Below, one piece after another: positions 49,149-58,643 of a stretch of DNA of 64,000 bases. The notes under the pieces are model-generated. The model made no database searches. It was not told the origin of the DNA and saw nothing but the letters and a program-made list of their open reading frames with translations. The stretch is from Prochlorococcus sp. AG-409-O23 (GTDB taxonomy: Bacteria; Cyanobacteriota; Cyanobacteriia; PCC-6307; Cyanobiaceae), in contig QCKL01000003.1 of NCBI GenBank assembly GCA_003215355.1, positions 45,744 through 109,743 of the forward strand, read 5' to 3'. The position numbers were made by a program, and so were the translations under genes. Position 1 is the stretch's first letter. Every line of letters begins with the position of its first letter.

Positions 49149-50249
49149 ATTCGGCTCCATCAGCTTGAACTTCATGGTTTTCGAAATTACAGTCAGCTCC
49201 AGTTGGAGTTGACTGAAAAGCGCTTGCTGATCATTGGATCTAATGGAGTGGGAAAGTCCAACCTATTAGAAGCTGTTGAGTTACTAGGAAGCCTTCGCTC
49301 ACATCGAGCCAGCAGTGATCAAGACCTTATTAATTGGGACGAGAATAAGGCTCTTTTACGAGCGACAACACTTGAAGAGGAAAGTCTGGAACTTGAATTA
49401 AGGAGGAAAGGAGGCAGACATGCTCGAAGAAATGGGAAGAATTTAATTCGTCAATTGGATTTAATTGGCCCATTGAGATGTGTGGGATTTAGTGCTCTTG
49501 ATCTGGAATTAGTACGAGGTCAACCCTCTCTTCGCCGTCATTGGCTAGACAGAGTAGTTCAGCAATTGGAACCCATTTACTCTGATTTGATAAGTAGATA
49601 TAGCAAGTTGCTTCGTCATCGAAGCCAATTTTGGCGAAAACTGCGCAATAGTTCCACTCTAGATAGTGAGGCTCTTTTAGATGCTTTAGATGTTCAGATG
49701 GCTTTGGTTAGTACGCGTATTCATCGTCGAAGACGAAGGGCATTGGGACATTTGCAACCATTGGCGGCCATTTGGCACGAGAGGTTAAGTCAGGGGGCAG
49801 AAAGTTTGGAGTTGGTTTATTTACCTGGGAGCGCATTAGAAGGTGAGGAGGCAGAAGAGCCATGGAGGCTATCTATTGAGAAGCAGCTCATGAATCAAAG
49901 ACCAGAGGAGGAAAAATTAGGCATATGCAGGATTGGCCCTCATCGTGATGAGGTCGAATTTTTGCTAAATGGAGTAGTAGCTCGTCGTTTTGGCTCGGCA
50001 GGGCAACAACGGACCCTTGTTTTGGCATTGAAATTAGCTGAATTGGAATTAGTGGGTGAACTTTATCGAGAACCACCAATTTTACTTTTAGATGATGTGC
50101 TTGCAGAATTAGATCCTATGAGGCAGCTATTGCTGCTTGAGGCTGTTGGTGAGCGGCATCAGTGCTTGATTAGTGCTACGCATTTAGACGCATTTGAATG
50201 GGACTGGCAAAATCAATCTCAAGTTTTGGAGGTGGCATCTTTGAGTTGA
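49149..50249 (+). CDS. recF: DNA replication and repair protein RecF (putative ATT start)
   Basis: [54 protein letters not shown]-terminal homology extends upstream of first canonical start (TTG 49203). Confidence 0.88.
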   Translation: MRLHQLELHGFRNYSQLQLELTEKRLLIIGSNGVGKSNLLEAVELLGSLRSHRASSDQDLINWDENKALLRATTLEEESLELELRRKGGRHARRNGKNLIRQLDLIGPLRCVGFSALDLELVRGQPSLRRHWLDRVVQQLEPIYSDLISRYSKLLRHRSQFWRKLRNSSTLDSEALLDALDVQMALVSTRIHRRRRRALGHLQPLAAIWHERLSQGAESLELVYLPGSALEGEEAEEPWRLSIEKQLMNQRPEEEKLGICRIGPHRDEVEFLLNGVVARRFGSAGQQRTLVLALKLAELELVGELYREPPILLLDDVLAELDPMRQLLLLEAVGERHQCLISATHLDAFEWDWQNQSQVLEVASLS

Positions 50250-50294
50250 ATGTGTGACGTCGGTTAATGTAAGCAGCTATTTTTTGATTGCCTA

Positions 50295-50786
50295 ATGGAG
50301 CAGACCTGGCGTTGCCTGCATCCCAACCCTGGATGGAGTGATTCAGCGGTTGAAAACACCCCAAGTTCTTCCAATGGATGTACTGATGACATCGTTGGTA
50401 AGCATTGCATTCTTGAACTTTATGAATGTGATCAGGCCAAATTAAATGACGAAGCTTTTTTGAGAACGGCTGTCACAACAGCGGCCAAACTTTCTGGAGC
50501 GACACTCCTTAATCTCATTACTCATCGATTCGAGCCTCAAGGAGTAACAGGTCTTGCCCTTTTAGCTGAATCTCATATCTCTATTCATACATGGCCAGAG
50601 AATCGATATGCAGCGGTAGATGTTTTTACATGTGGAGATCACACCATGCCTGAAAGAGCTTGTGAGGTACTTCGAGACGAATTGTCTGCAAAGCATCATT
50701 TATTACGAACTCTTCAGCGCAAAGCCCCATCGCAACTGGACCAAGCCCTTGTTAATTCAAAGTCAATACCGTTGTCAACTTGTTGA
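50295..50786 (+). CDS. speD: S-adenosylmethionine decarboxylase proenzyme
   Basis: [27 protein letters not shown]. Confidence 0.93.
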   Translation: MEQTWRCLHPNPGWSDSAVENTPSSSNGCTDDIVGKHCILELYECDQAKLNDEAFLRTAVTTAAKLSGATLLNLITHRFEPQGVTGLALLAESHISIHTWPENRYAAVDVFTCGDHTMPERACEVLRDELSAKHHLLRTLQRKAPSQLDQALVNSKSIPLSTC

Positions 50787-50864
50787 TTCTTTGATATCAA
50801 AAATAGGATTAAAGTTGCATCAAGTGTGAATGAATCTCAAAAATTAATTACTTTATTTCTTCTG

Positions 50865-51707
50865 CTAACCATTGGTTTTTCTAGTTCTGTTGAGCTTGCC
50901 ACTTACTAAGCCCTCAAGATCAATGCTGACGGAAGTAAATCCGATTGAAAGGAAATAATTGACTATATCTTCACGCTTTAAGTTAAAAAATAAACTGTGA
51001 ATTTGACTTGATGGCACTTCTATCCTTGCAGATAAACCTTGACTGCGGACTCTGACTTCTGTGAATCCATTGACTCTTAGCCATTGCTCGGCTTTGCCAA
51101 CTTGCTGTAGACGAGTACTCGTTATTGGGTCTCCGTAAGGGAATCGTGACGCTAAGCACGGTTGAGCAGGCTTATCCCACCAAGGGAGCCCAAGTGCTTT
51201 TGAAATGTTACGTACGGAGTTTTTGCAAATATCCAGCTCTGCAAGAGGTGATCGAACACCAGCTTCTACGGCAGCTTTGATGCCAGGCCTATGTTCATTT
51301 AAATCGTCATAGTTAACCCCATCAACAACTTGAGCGCCTTTAGCGGCTTTGGCTATTTCACTGAGATGCTTATGTAGTTCAAGTTTGCAGGAATAGCATC
51401 TATCAATTGGATTTTTCCTGTAATTAGGATTTTTGAGTTCGAGTGTTTGACATTCGATGTGTCGGATTCCGATCCATGAGGCTTGTTGGCGAGCCTCTTC
51501 TAAGAGATGGGGCGCTAATGCATCAGATACGCCAGTTACTGCTATAGCGTTTGTGCCAAGTTGTTCCTGAGCAATAGTTGCTACCAAGGTGCTATCTACT
51601 CCTCCTGAATAGGCCACATACACTTGCGAGAGCTTCTGAAAAAACTCTCTTAACAAGAGTAGTTGCTTACTCTCCAGTCGTGATAAATCCTCTACCAGGC
51701 GAATCAA
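50865..51707 (-). CDS. larE: LarE-type ATP-dependent sulfur transferase / PP-loop protein
   Basis: VAYSGGVDSTLVATIA, CYSCKLELH, DGVNYDDLNEHRPG, QPCLASRFPYG. Confidence 0.85.
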   Translation of the reverse strand: MIRLVEDLSRLESKQLLLLREFFQKLSQVYVAYSGGVDSTLVATIAQEQLGTNAIAVTGVSDALAPHLLEEARQQASWIGIRHIECQTLELKNPNYRKNPIDRCYSCKLELHKHLSEIAKAAKGAQVVDGVNYDDLNEHRPGIKAAVEAGVRSPLAELDICKNSVRNISKALGLPWWDKPAQPCLASRFPYGDPITSTRLQQVGKAEQWLRVNGFTEVRVRSQGLSARIEVPSSQIHSLFFNLKREDIVNYFLSIGFTSVSIDLEGLVSGKLNRTRKTNG

Positions 51708-51784
51708 AGCTTTCCCAGAATTTCTTTTCGAAGCCTATCTTCACTTGCTGAGCTAGTTAAGCTCAAATAGTAATAGGCCAGTTT

Positions 51785-52993
51785 ATGGCGTTAAAGAATG
51801 AAAAGGCCAAGAAACCATCAGGCCAAAAGTCATCACGTGGACGAACGAGTAGAGGGATTGGCATAGTCACTGCTGCTGATAGTCAGGAGCGTAGTGATGG
51901 CCAATTACATATTTACGATGGGGAGGGGAAGGGTAAAAGTCAGGCTGCACTTGGGGTTGTATTGAGAACAATCGGGTTAGGGATTTGTGAGCAACGCCGT
52001 ACAAGAGTCCTTTTACTTAGATTCCTTAAAGGTCCTGGGAGGGCTTACGACGAAGATGCCGCGATAGATGCATTGCAGCAGGGCTTCCCTCATTTAATTG
52101 ATCAAGTTAGGACTGGGAGAGCTGATTTTTTTACTGCTGAAGAAGCGTCTAAATTTGATGTTCAAGAAGCGAATCGCGGTTGGGATATTGCGAAGGGAGC
52201 TATCGCAAGTGCGCTTTATTCAGTTGTGGTTTTGGATGAACTTAATCCTGTCCTGGATTTAGGCCTGCTTCCTGTTGAGGAGGTTGTGCGCACTCTTGCT
52301 GGAAGACCTGCTGGGATGGAGATCATTGTTACTGGGCGTGCTGCGCCTTCTGAATTGGTCCAGATTGCGGATTTGCATTCAGAAATGCGGGCACATAGGC
52401 GTGCTGACCTAGATCACGGGACAACTTCTAGCTCTAATGGGATTAGTGGAATAGAGATTTACACCGGAGAAGGGAAAGGTAAATCTACGAGTGCTTTAGG
52501 GAAGGCCCTTCAAGCTATTGGTCGAGGGATTAGCCAGGATAAGAGTCATAGGGTTTTGATTCTTCAGTGGTTAAAGGGGGGTAGTGGCTATACAGAAGAT
52601 GCTGCAATAGATGCGCTAAGAGAGAGCTACCCCCATTTAGTGGATCATCTTCGATCTGGCAGAGATGCAATTGTGTGGCGAGGTCAGCAACAGCCCATTG
52701 ATTATGTTGAGGCAGAGCGTGCATGGGAAATAGCAAGGGCGGCAATTGGCAGCGGGCTTTATAAGACAGTTATTCTGGATGAACTTAATCCAAGTGTGGA
52801 TCTTGAATTATTACCAGTTGAACCAATTGTTCAAACCTTGCTTCGGAAACCCTCAGAAACTGAGGTAATCATTACTGGACGATGTAAGAATCCTCCAGCA
52901 TATTTTGATTTGGCTAGTGTGCATTCCGAAATGGTCTGCCATAAGCATTATGCAGAGCAGGGCGTAGACCTTAAAAGAGGTGTCGACTATTAA
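51785..52993 (+). CDS. Cob(I)alamin adenosyltransferase, tandem two-domain form
   Basis: Two BtuR/CobO-like domains, each with GEGKGKS and VLDELNP. Confidence 0.85.
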   Translation: MALKNEKAKKPSGQKSSRGRTSRGIGIVTAADSQERSDGQLHIYDGEGKGKSQAALGVVLRTIGLGICEQRRTRVLLLRFLKGPGRAYDEDAAIDALQQGFPHLIDQVRTGRADFFTAEEASKFDVQEANRGWDIAKGAIASALYSVVVLDELNPVLDLGLLPVEEVVRTLAGRPAGMEIIVTGRAAPSELVQIADLHSEMRAHRRADLDHGTTSSSNGISGIEIYTGEGKGKSTSALGKALQAIGRGISQDKSHRVLILQWLKGGSGYTEDAAIDALRESYPHLVDHLRSGRDAIVWRGQQQPIDYVEAERAWEIARAAIGSGLYKTVILDELNPSVDLELLPVEPIVQTLLRKPSETEVIITGRCKNPPAYFDLASVHSEMVCHKHYAEQGVDLKRGVDY

Positions 52994-53021
52994 TTGATCG
53001 CATAAAATATTTGACTGACGG

Positions 53022-54185
53022 TTATTGACTTCGAAGTATTTCGTTATTCCAGGCATCAATGCCGCCTTTGACATTAATACTTTGAATTCCTTGATTTCGT
53101 AATTCTATTAGGGCTTTGATTGAACGGGCACCACTCTTGCAATAAACATATATCCTTTTCCTGGCTGAGAGTTCTCGAATCAGCTCAATCTTTTCACCCG
53201 CTTGAATATCTTTTAGTGGCATGAACTTGGCGCCATCTATTGAATTATTCGTGGTCTCTTCAGTGTTCCTAACATCCAAAAGTAGAATATTCTCAGGTTC
53301 AGTCTTTAGTTGATTCTTAAGTTCGCTAACAGAGATGCTTGGAAAAGAATCTTGTTCTGGTGAATTATTGGATCCCCTTCCTGGTGAGCAGAATTCATTA
53401 TAGTCAATTAATCTGGTTATTCCTTTCCCAGCCTCAGTTTGCAGTAGGTTTAATTTTCTAAAATTCATAGTTAGGGCATTAAAGACTAATAACCTTTTAT
53501 CTAAAGTTTCTCCTATTCCAGTTATTATCTTAATGGCTTCTGTCGCTTGGATGATACCAATTAATCCTGGAAGTACCCCTATTACGCCTCCTTCTTCGCA
53601 GGATGGAATCAAGCCAGGTGGCGGCGGCTCGGGAACAAGGTCTCTATAGTTTGGACTATCTATATTTAGATTGAAGACTGTAGCCTGGCCTTCAAAATGA
53701 TCAATAGATCCAAATATGTTGGCTTTGCCAAGAATTACGCAAGAATCATTGATTAAATAACGACTTGGGAAATTATCTGTACAGTCACAAACTAAGTCGA
53801 ATTTGCTAATTATATCTAGTGCATTTTCTCCTGTTAGGAATGTCTCAAATACATCTACTAAGCAAAATGGATTGATTTCAAGTATTCGATTACGAGCCGA
53901 GATTACTTTGGATTTTCCTACAGAGTTTGTAGAATGAATGATTTGTCTTTGCAGATTTGAAGTTTCTACTTGGTCACAATCAACTATTCCAAGTCTCCCA
54001 ACGCCCGCAGCCGCTAAATAAAGAAGTAATGGTGAACCTAGCCCACCACTCCCAATGCACAAAACTGAACTTGCCTTGAGTTTTTCTTGCCCGTGAATTC
54101 CTATCTCCGAGAGAGTGATGTGCCTTGAATAGCGTTCTAATTCCTCTGGCCCAAGATTAACTCCACTCTTTTTGTGAGTTTCCAT
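53022..54185 (-). CDS. moeB: E1-like ThiF/MoeB adenylyltransferase with C-terminal rhodanese
   Basis: RYSRHITLSEIGIHGQEKLKASSVLCIGSGGLGSP, DCTDNFPSRYLIND, rhodanese VYCKSGARS. Confidence 0.92.
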   Translation of the reverse strand: METHKKSGVNLGPEELERYSRHITLSEIGIHGQEKLKASSVLCIGSGGLGSPLLLYLAAAGVGRLGIVDCDQVETSNLQRQIIHSTNSVGKSKVISARNRILEINPFCLVDVFETFLTGENALDIISKFDLVCDCTDNFPSRYLINDSCVILGKANIFGSIDHFEGQATVFNLNIDSPNYRDLVPEPPPPGLIPSCEEGGVIGVLPGLIGIIQATEAIKIITGIGETLDKRLLVFNALTMNFRKLNLLQTEAGKGITRLIDYNEFCSPGRGSNNSPEQDSFPSISVSELKNQLKTEPENILLLDVRNTEETTNNSIDGAKFMPLKDIQAGEKIELIRELSARKRIYVYCKSGARSIKALIELRNQGIQSINVKGGIDAWNNEILRSQ

Positions 54186-54213
54186 TAGAGAAGAGCACTA
54201 TCTATTTATGTTC

Positions 54214-54723
54214 TTACTCATGATTCCCTTTAGCTACCTCTAAGGGCAGAAAATGTTGATTATTTTCTATCCACCAGGCATTAGCGTCCCCACATTGGTC
54301 GACAATAACGATTAGGCCTGACGTAAAGGCCCAAGATTTATCAACTGTCGAAAGGTCTCCTTCCCCTTTGGGATGTGAATGTGCACTCCCTAAAACTTGT
54401 AAGTCTCGATTCCTGGCCCATCGCTGAGCTAGTAGTTGCTCGCGAGGGTCGATAGCAAATCTGTTTTGTCTGGAATTATTAGCCTCAAAATCTTGTTCTT
54501 GTTCATTTAATGGGTTTGATATGTTGAAAATACCAGGCTTCCAGACGTTGCAGCATGGCCATATCAGTCTGATTCTCAAAAGTGAATCTTCTGTCAAGAA
54601 GCTAGCTTTTTCTTGATTACCAATTAGCAAGGCGCAACCTTCTTCGGGCGCTACTGCAAGCAGACTAATCCTGAGAGTATTCAGGGAATCCCCATCGAAT
54701 TGAATAAGTCTTGGGCTTTTCAT
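54214..54723 (-). CDS. JAMM/MPN+ metallopeptidase
   Basis: SAHSHPKGEGDLSTVD (HxH...SxxD). Confidence 0.85.
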   Translation of the reverse strand: MKSPRLIQFDGDSLNTLRISLLAVAPEEGCALLIGNQEKASFLTEDSLLRIRLIWPCCNVWKPGIFNISNPLNEQEQDFEANNSRQNRFAIDPREQLLAQRWARNRDLQVLGSAHSHPKGEGDLSTVDKSWAFTSGLIVIVDQCGDANAWWIENNQHFLPLEVAKGNHE

Positions 54724-54844
54724 CTAATGCTTTCCTTGGTTCGGAATTCTCTATATCTGGGTTCGGCATTATCTCTAGAGTACCCCTGGCATTTAACAGA
54801 TTAATTCGATACGCTCTGGGCAAATTGCATTTGGTGTTGTGTTC

Positions 54845-55222
54845 ATGAGCGACACAAGTCCTGATACAAATCCAGGCCCCAGTACTGCCACAGCTCCCAA
54901 TGATCAAACCGATGGGGCTAACTTCTCAGATCGAGCAGGTGATGTAATGGGTCAGCTGAACGAGACCTTGAACAAGGTTGATTGGAGTCAGATGGGTAAA
55001 TACGGCAAGGCCGTGGGCATTATCGCTGTAGTGATTATCGCCCAAGTTGTCATCAAAGGTGTGATTGACACAATCAATTTGTTGCCGATCTTGCCAGGAT
55101 TGCTTGAGCTTTTAGGAGTTGTAGTTTTGGGTCAGTGGAGTTGGCAGAACTTAACTACTAGCGAAAAAAGGAATGCAGTTTTTGAGAGAGTTCAAACGCT
55201 TAGGAAAGAGTATCTAGGTTAA
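54845..55222 (+). CDS. CAAD-domain thylakoid-type membrane protein
   Basis: Two TM hairpin and C-terminal WSWQNLTTSEKRNAVFERVQTLRKEYLG. Confidence 0.75.
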   Translation: MSDTSPDTNPGPSTATAPNDQTDGANFSDRAGDVMGQLNETLNKVDWSQMGKYGKAVGIIAVVIIAQVVIKGVIDTINLLPILPGLLELLGVVVLGQWSWQNLTTSEKRNAVFERVQTLRKEYLG

Positions 55223-55243
55223 TCTCGGCCCGATTAAATTTTT

Positions 55244-56167
55244 TTACTCGCCTAACAGAACTTCTAAACTCTTTAGTTTTGATAGGCACTGTTCCTTGTA
55301 GGAGCCTCCAAATATATTTGCATGGTTAAGTAAGTGATACAGGTTGTAGATATCTACCCTTTTCTCTGATGATTTTTCTAGGGGCCAAATATTTTCATAT
55401 CCCGTGTAAAAATCATTAGAAAAACCTCCGAATAATACAGTCATTGCAATGTCAACTTCTCGATCTGCCCACCAAGTCGCAGGATCAATAAGGACTCCCC
55501 TACCGTCTGGCTGAATACCACAATTTCCACTCCAGAGATCTCCATGAACCAGGCTTGGACTTGGTTTGTGGAGATCTAAATAAGAAGTAATTACTGACAT
55601 GAGGCCTTCAAATTCAGATACCTGAAGCCCCCATTTACGTGCGGTTCTGAGTTGAGGTAGTAAACGTAGATTGACGAAACACTTGCCCCATTTGTCTTCC
55701 CATCCTCCAGGTTGGTTGCCGGCACCTATATAGCCATCACCTTCCCAGCCAAAGCTATTTGGGTTTTTGTGTGTCGAAAGTGTGTGTAGCATCGCAAGCC
55801 CCTCGCCTAATGCTTTTTGATTGCCTCTCCCAAGATTCACCCAAGGCATAAGCATCACTGCAGTTCCTTTTGACTTCACGAGTGCTAATGGCTCGGGTAT
55901 GGCTAGCAAATTGTTATCTGCAAATTGCTTGAGTGCAGCTAAGCCCTTGGCTTCAAAATCAAGAATCGGGAATGATTCGTCTGTTGTGGATTTTGCAAAA
56001 AGTTTGCTGCCATCGTTTAGATGTAATCGCCATGTATTGCAGAAAGATCCTCCAGAGAGGCAATCAATGTGGGTTATTTCGTTTTCCGAGAAGGACCCTT
56101 TGGACGCAATTAGTGCTTTTTGAAGAGTCTTTTGCATGTTGGTTGATCGTTTCATATGTGCCAGCAT
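55244..56167 (-). CDS. Fructosamine kinase family protein
   Basis: LSGGSFCNTWRL, SLVHGDLWSGNCG, LIDPATWWADREVDIAMTVLFGGF. Confidence 0.88.
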   Translation of the reverse strand: MLAHMKRSTNMQKTLQKALIASKGSFSENEITHIDCLSGGSFCNTWRLHLNDGSKLFAKSTTDESFPILDFEAKGLAALKQFADNNLLAIPEPLALVKSKGTAVMLMPWVNLGRGNQKALGEGLAMLHTLSTHKNPNSFGWEGDGYIGAGNQPGGWEDKWGKCFVNLRLLPQLRTARKWGLQVSEFEGLMSVITSYLDLHKPSPSLVHGDLWSGNCGIQPDGRGVLIDPATWWADREVDIAMTVLFGGFSNDFYTGYENIWPLEKSSEKRVDIYNLYHLLNHANIFGGSYKEQCLSKLKSLEVLLGE

Positions 56168-57685
56168 GCCTTGATGACAAGGGAACCGGTAATTGTCATT
56201 GGAGGAGGCATAGCTGGTCTGACAGCAGCGGCACTTCTGACCTTTGAAGGGGTGCCAATAACACTTTTAGAGTCTCATCATCAGTTTGGAGGTTGCGCAG
56301 GTACTTTTCGACGTGGCCCTTTTGTTTTTGATGTTGGCGCTACTCAGGTGGCAGGTTTGGAACCTGGTGGCAGTCATGAGCGAGTGTTTAGGCATTTGGG
56401 TTGTCCTCTCCCAGGCGCAGAGCTACTTGAGTTGGCTTGTTTAATTGATCTTCTTGATGGCTCAGAACCTATCCACCTTTGGCATGATGCAGGGAAATGG
56501 GAAAAAGAGCGCAGAAGACAATTCCCAGGGTGTGAAGCCTTTTGGTCTTTATGTGATTTTTTGCACAAAAGTAATTGGGACTTTGCAGGAAGAGATCCAG
56601 TTTTACCAGCGAGGAATATTTGGGATTTTGCTCAACTTCTGAAGGCCATCCGCCCGATGAATTTAGGTACGGGGCTATTAAGCACTTTCTGTGTGTCAGA
56701 TCTACTGAGAATTTGTGGCTGTGCTCATGACAAGCGATTAAGACACTTCCTTGATTTACAACTCAGGCTTTATTCGCAGAAGCCTGCGGAAAGGACTGCA
56801 GCTCTTTATGGAGCAACAGTTTTGCAGATGGCTCAGGAGCCTCTTGGACTTTGGCATTTAAAGGGATCTATGCAAAAGCTTGCTGATCATTTGGCTAGTT
56901 GTATCTCCAGGGATGGAGGCAAATTATTGACTCGCCATCGTGTAGTGGGATTAGCAGGTGGTGGGCATAAGCATCCTTGGAAAGTGGATGTCATTAGCCC
57001 TGATGAGCGCCTTCTGCAATTGGAGTCTCGTGATGTGGTTTGCAGCTTGCCACCACAATGCTTGCTTAAATTGATTCAACCTGGCGCAGGATTGCCTGAT
57101 TCGTATCGCAAGCGTTTAGAGCTACTCCCAAAGCCTAGTGGGGCAATAGTTTTTTATGGTGCAGTTGACAGGGCTTTACTTCCAGAAAATTGCCCTGCTC
57201 ATATTCAATTAGCAGTCACAGATCCTGGTGCACTTTTCATTTCTATTAGCCGTGAGGGTGATGGGCGTGCCCCTAAAGGCACTGCTACTTTGATTGCAAG
57301 TGTTTTCACTAAAACGGCTGATTGGTGTTTCTTAAGTAAGCCAGAATATAAGAAACAAAAACACTTAACTCTTATCAAGATCATGAGTGAACTTGAGAAA
57401 TATTTTGATTTTGATAGTAAGGGTTGGTTGCACAAAGAGTTGGCTACACCTAAGAGTTTTTCTCATTGGACTGGCCGCCCTGAAGGAATAGTTGGTGGAT
57501 TGGGGCAGGATCCAGGTATCTTTGGATTGTTTGGGTTGCCTAGTCGGACACCAACTGCTGGGCTGTGGCTTTGTGGCGATTCGATTTACCCTGGAGAAGG
57601 CACGGCCGGTGTAACCCAATCTGCTCTCATTGTCTCTAGACAGCTAATGGCTCAAAGAGGTTTGCAGATGAATGTGCCTGGTTAA
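56156..57685 (+). CDS. FAD-dependent phytoene desaturase/isomerase family oxidoreductase (CrtD-like)
   Basis: VIVIGGGIAGLTAAALLTFEGVPITLLESHHQFGGCAGTF; C-terminal GLWLCGDSIYPGEGTAGVTQSAL. Confidence 0.82.
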   Translation: MCQHALMTREPVIVIGGGIAGLTAAALLTFEGVPITLLESHHQFGGCAGTFRRGPFVFDVGATQVAGLEPGGSHERVFRHLGCPLPGAELLELACLIDLLDGSEPIHLWHDAGKWEKERRRQFPGCEAFWSLCDFLHKSNWDFAGRDPVLPARNIWDFAQLLKAIRPMNLGTGLLSTFCVSDLLRICGCAHDKRLRHFLDLQLRLYSQKPAERTAALYGATVLQMAQEPLGLWHLKGSMQKLADHLASCISRDGGKLLTRHRVVGLAGGGHKHPWKVDVISPDERLLQLESRDVVCSLPPQCLLKLIQPGAGLPDSYRKRLELLPKPSGAIVFYGAVDRALLPENCPAHIQLAVTDPGALFISISREGDGRAPKGTATLIASVFTKTADWCFLSKPEYKKQKHLTLIKIMSELEKYFDFDSKGWLHKELATPKSFSHWTGRPEGIVGGLGQDPGIFGLFGLPSRTPTAGLWLCGDSIYPGEGTAGVTQSALIVSRQLMAQRGLQMNVPG

Positions 57686-58560
57686 TTTTTGGTGTTCTTT
57701 TTAAAAAAACTTTTTCTTAGTGCTTGGGTCCTTTCAAGTTCTGTTTCTAATTTGCCCCAATGTCCAGTGATTATTGACTCTTCAATCTTTTCAAGGCTCC
57801 ATCGGTAAGAGGTCAATGCTTTAAGGACGGAGGAGGTGTTGCTGGCTGCCATGGATGTTCCTAGTTGAGGATTCCCTCCTCCAACTCTTGTGGTATCAGT
57901 AAATCCGCTTGAGGCTAGATCTATCGCTAAGTTACGAACATTGGGGTCACGTTCATCCCCAAGGGTTTTTATTAATGCCGCGCTTATAAGTACAGGTAAA
58001 TGTGATATTAGAGCTACAGCTTGGTCATGCCTTTCTGCTTGAGTGCTGACCCACTTACATCCAATTGTGATCGCTAGCTGATGCACTAATTGCAGTGCCG
58101 ATTCGTCCGTTGTTATGTCAGGAGTTACGACCCAAGGTCGATTGCGAAATAATCCTATTTTCCCTGACTCAACTCCTGATTCAGCAGTCCCTGCCATTGG
58201 ATGGCTTGCTACAAACCGAGGATGGAGCTTTTGCCAGACTTTTAGAACTGGTTCTTTGACTGATCCAACGTCTGTTACAACAGCCGCTTCAGGCAAGGCA
58301 CTAATCAGCTCTGCAGTTGGTTTAAGTAGGCTTTCTAAAGGCAAAGCAATTATGACAAGGTCACATTCCGAAAGAATTTGGGGATCAGTACTTATTACTT
58401 GAGCCAAGCCTCTTGACTTTGCTCGTTCTGCAGTCTTATGCCTATGCACTAGACCACGCACTTCATGGCCAAGAGATTGCAGTTCTAGGCCTAATGAACC
58501 GCCTATTAGACCTAGGCCAACAATCCCAATGTTTGTTGATTGCTTCAATTGCTTAGTCAT
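57682..58560 (-). CDS. tyrA: Prephenate/arogenate dehydrogenase
   Basis: IGIVGLGLIGGSLGLEL, TDVGSVKEPVL, ASHPMAGTAESGVE. Confidence 0.9.
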   Translation of the reverse strand: MTKQLKQSTNIGIVGLGLIGGSLGLELQSLGHEVRGLVHRHKTAERAKSRGLAQVISTDPQILSECDLVIIALPLESLLKPTAELISALPEAAVVTDVGSVKEPVLKVWQKLHPRFVASHPMAGTAESGVESGKIGLFRNRPWVVTPDITTDESALQLVHQLAITIGCKWVSTQAERHDQAVALISHLPVLISAALIKTLGDERDPNVRNLAIDLASSGFTDTTRVGGGNPQLGTSMAASNTSSVLKALTSYRWSLEKIEESIITGHWGKLETELERTQALRKSFFKKNTKN

Positions 58561-58643
58561 GCATAAGGACTAATTCCCTTGCTCATGTTGATTCACCTAT
58601 CAACATTCGCAAATCAGACTTGATTTCTATCTAGCCTTTATTA

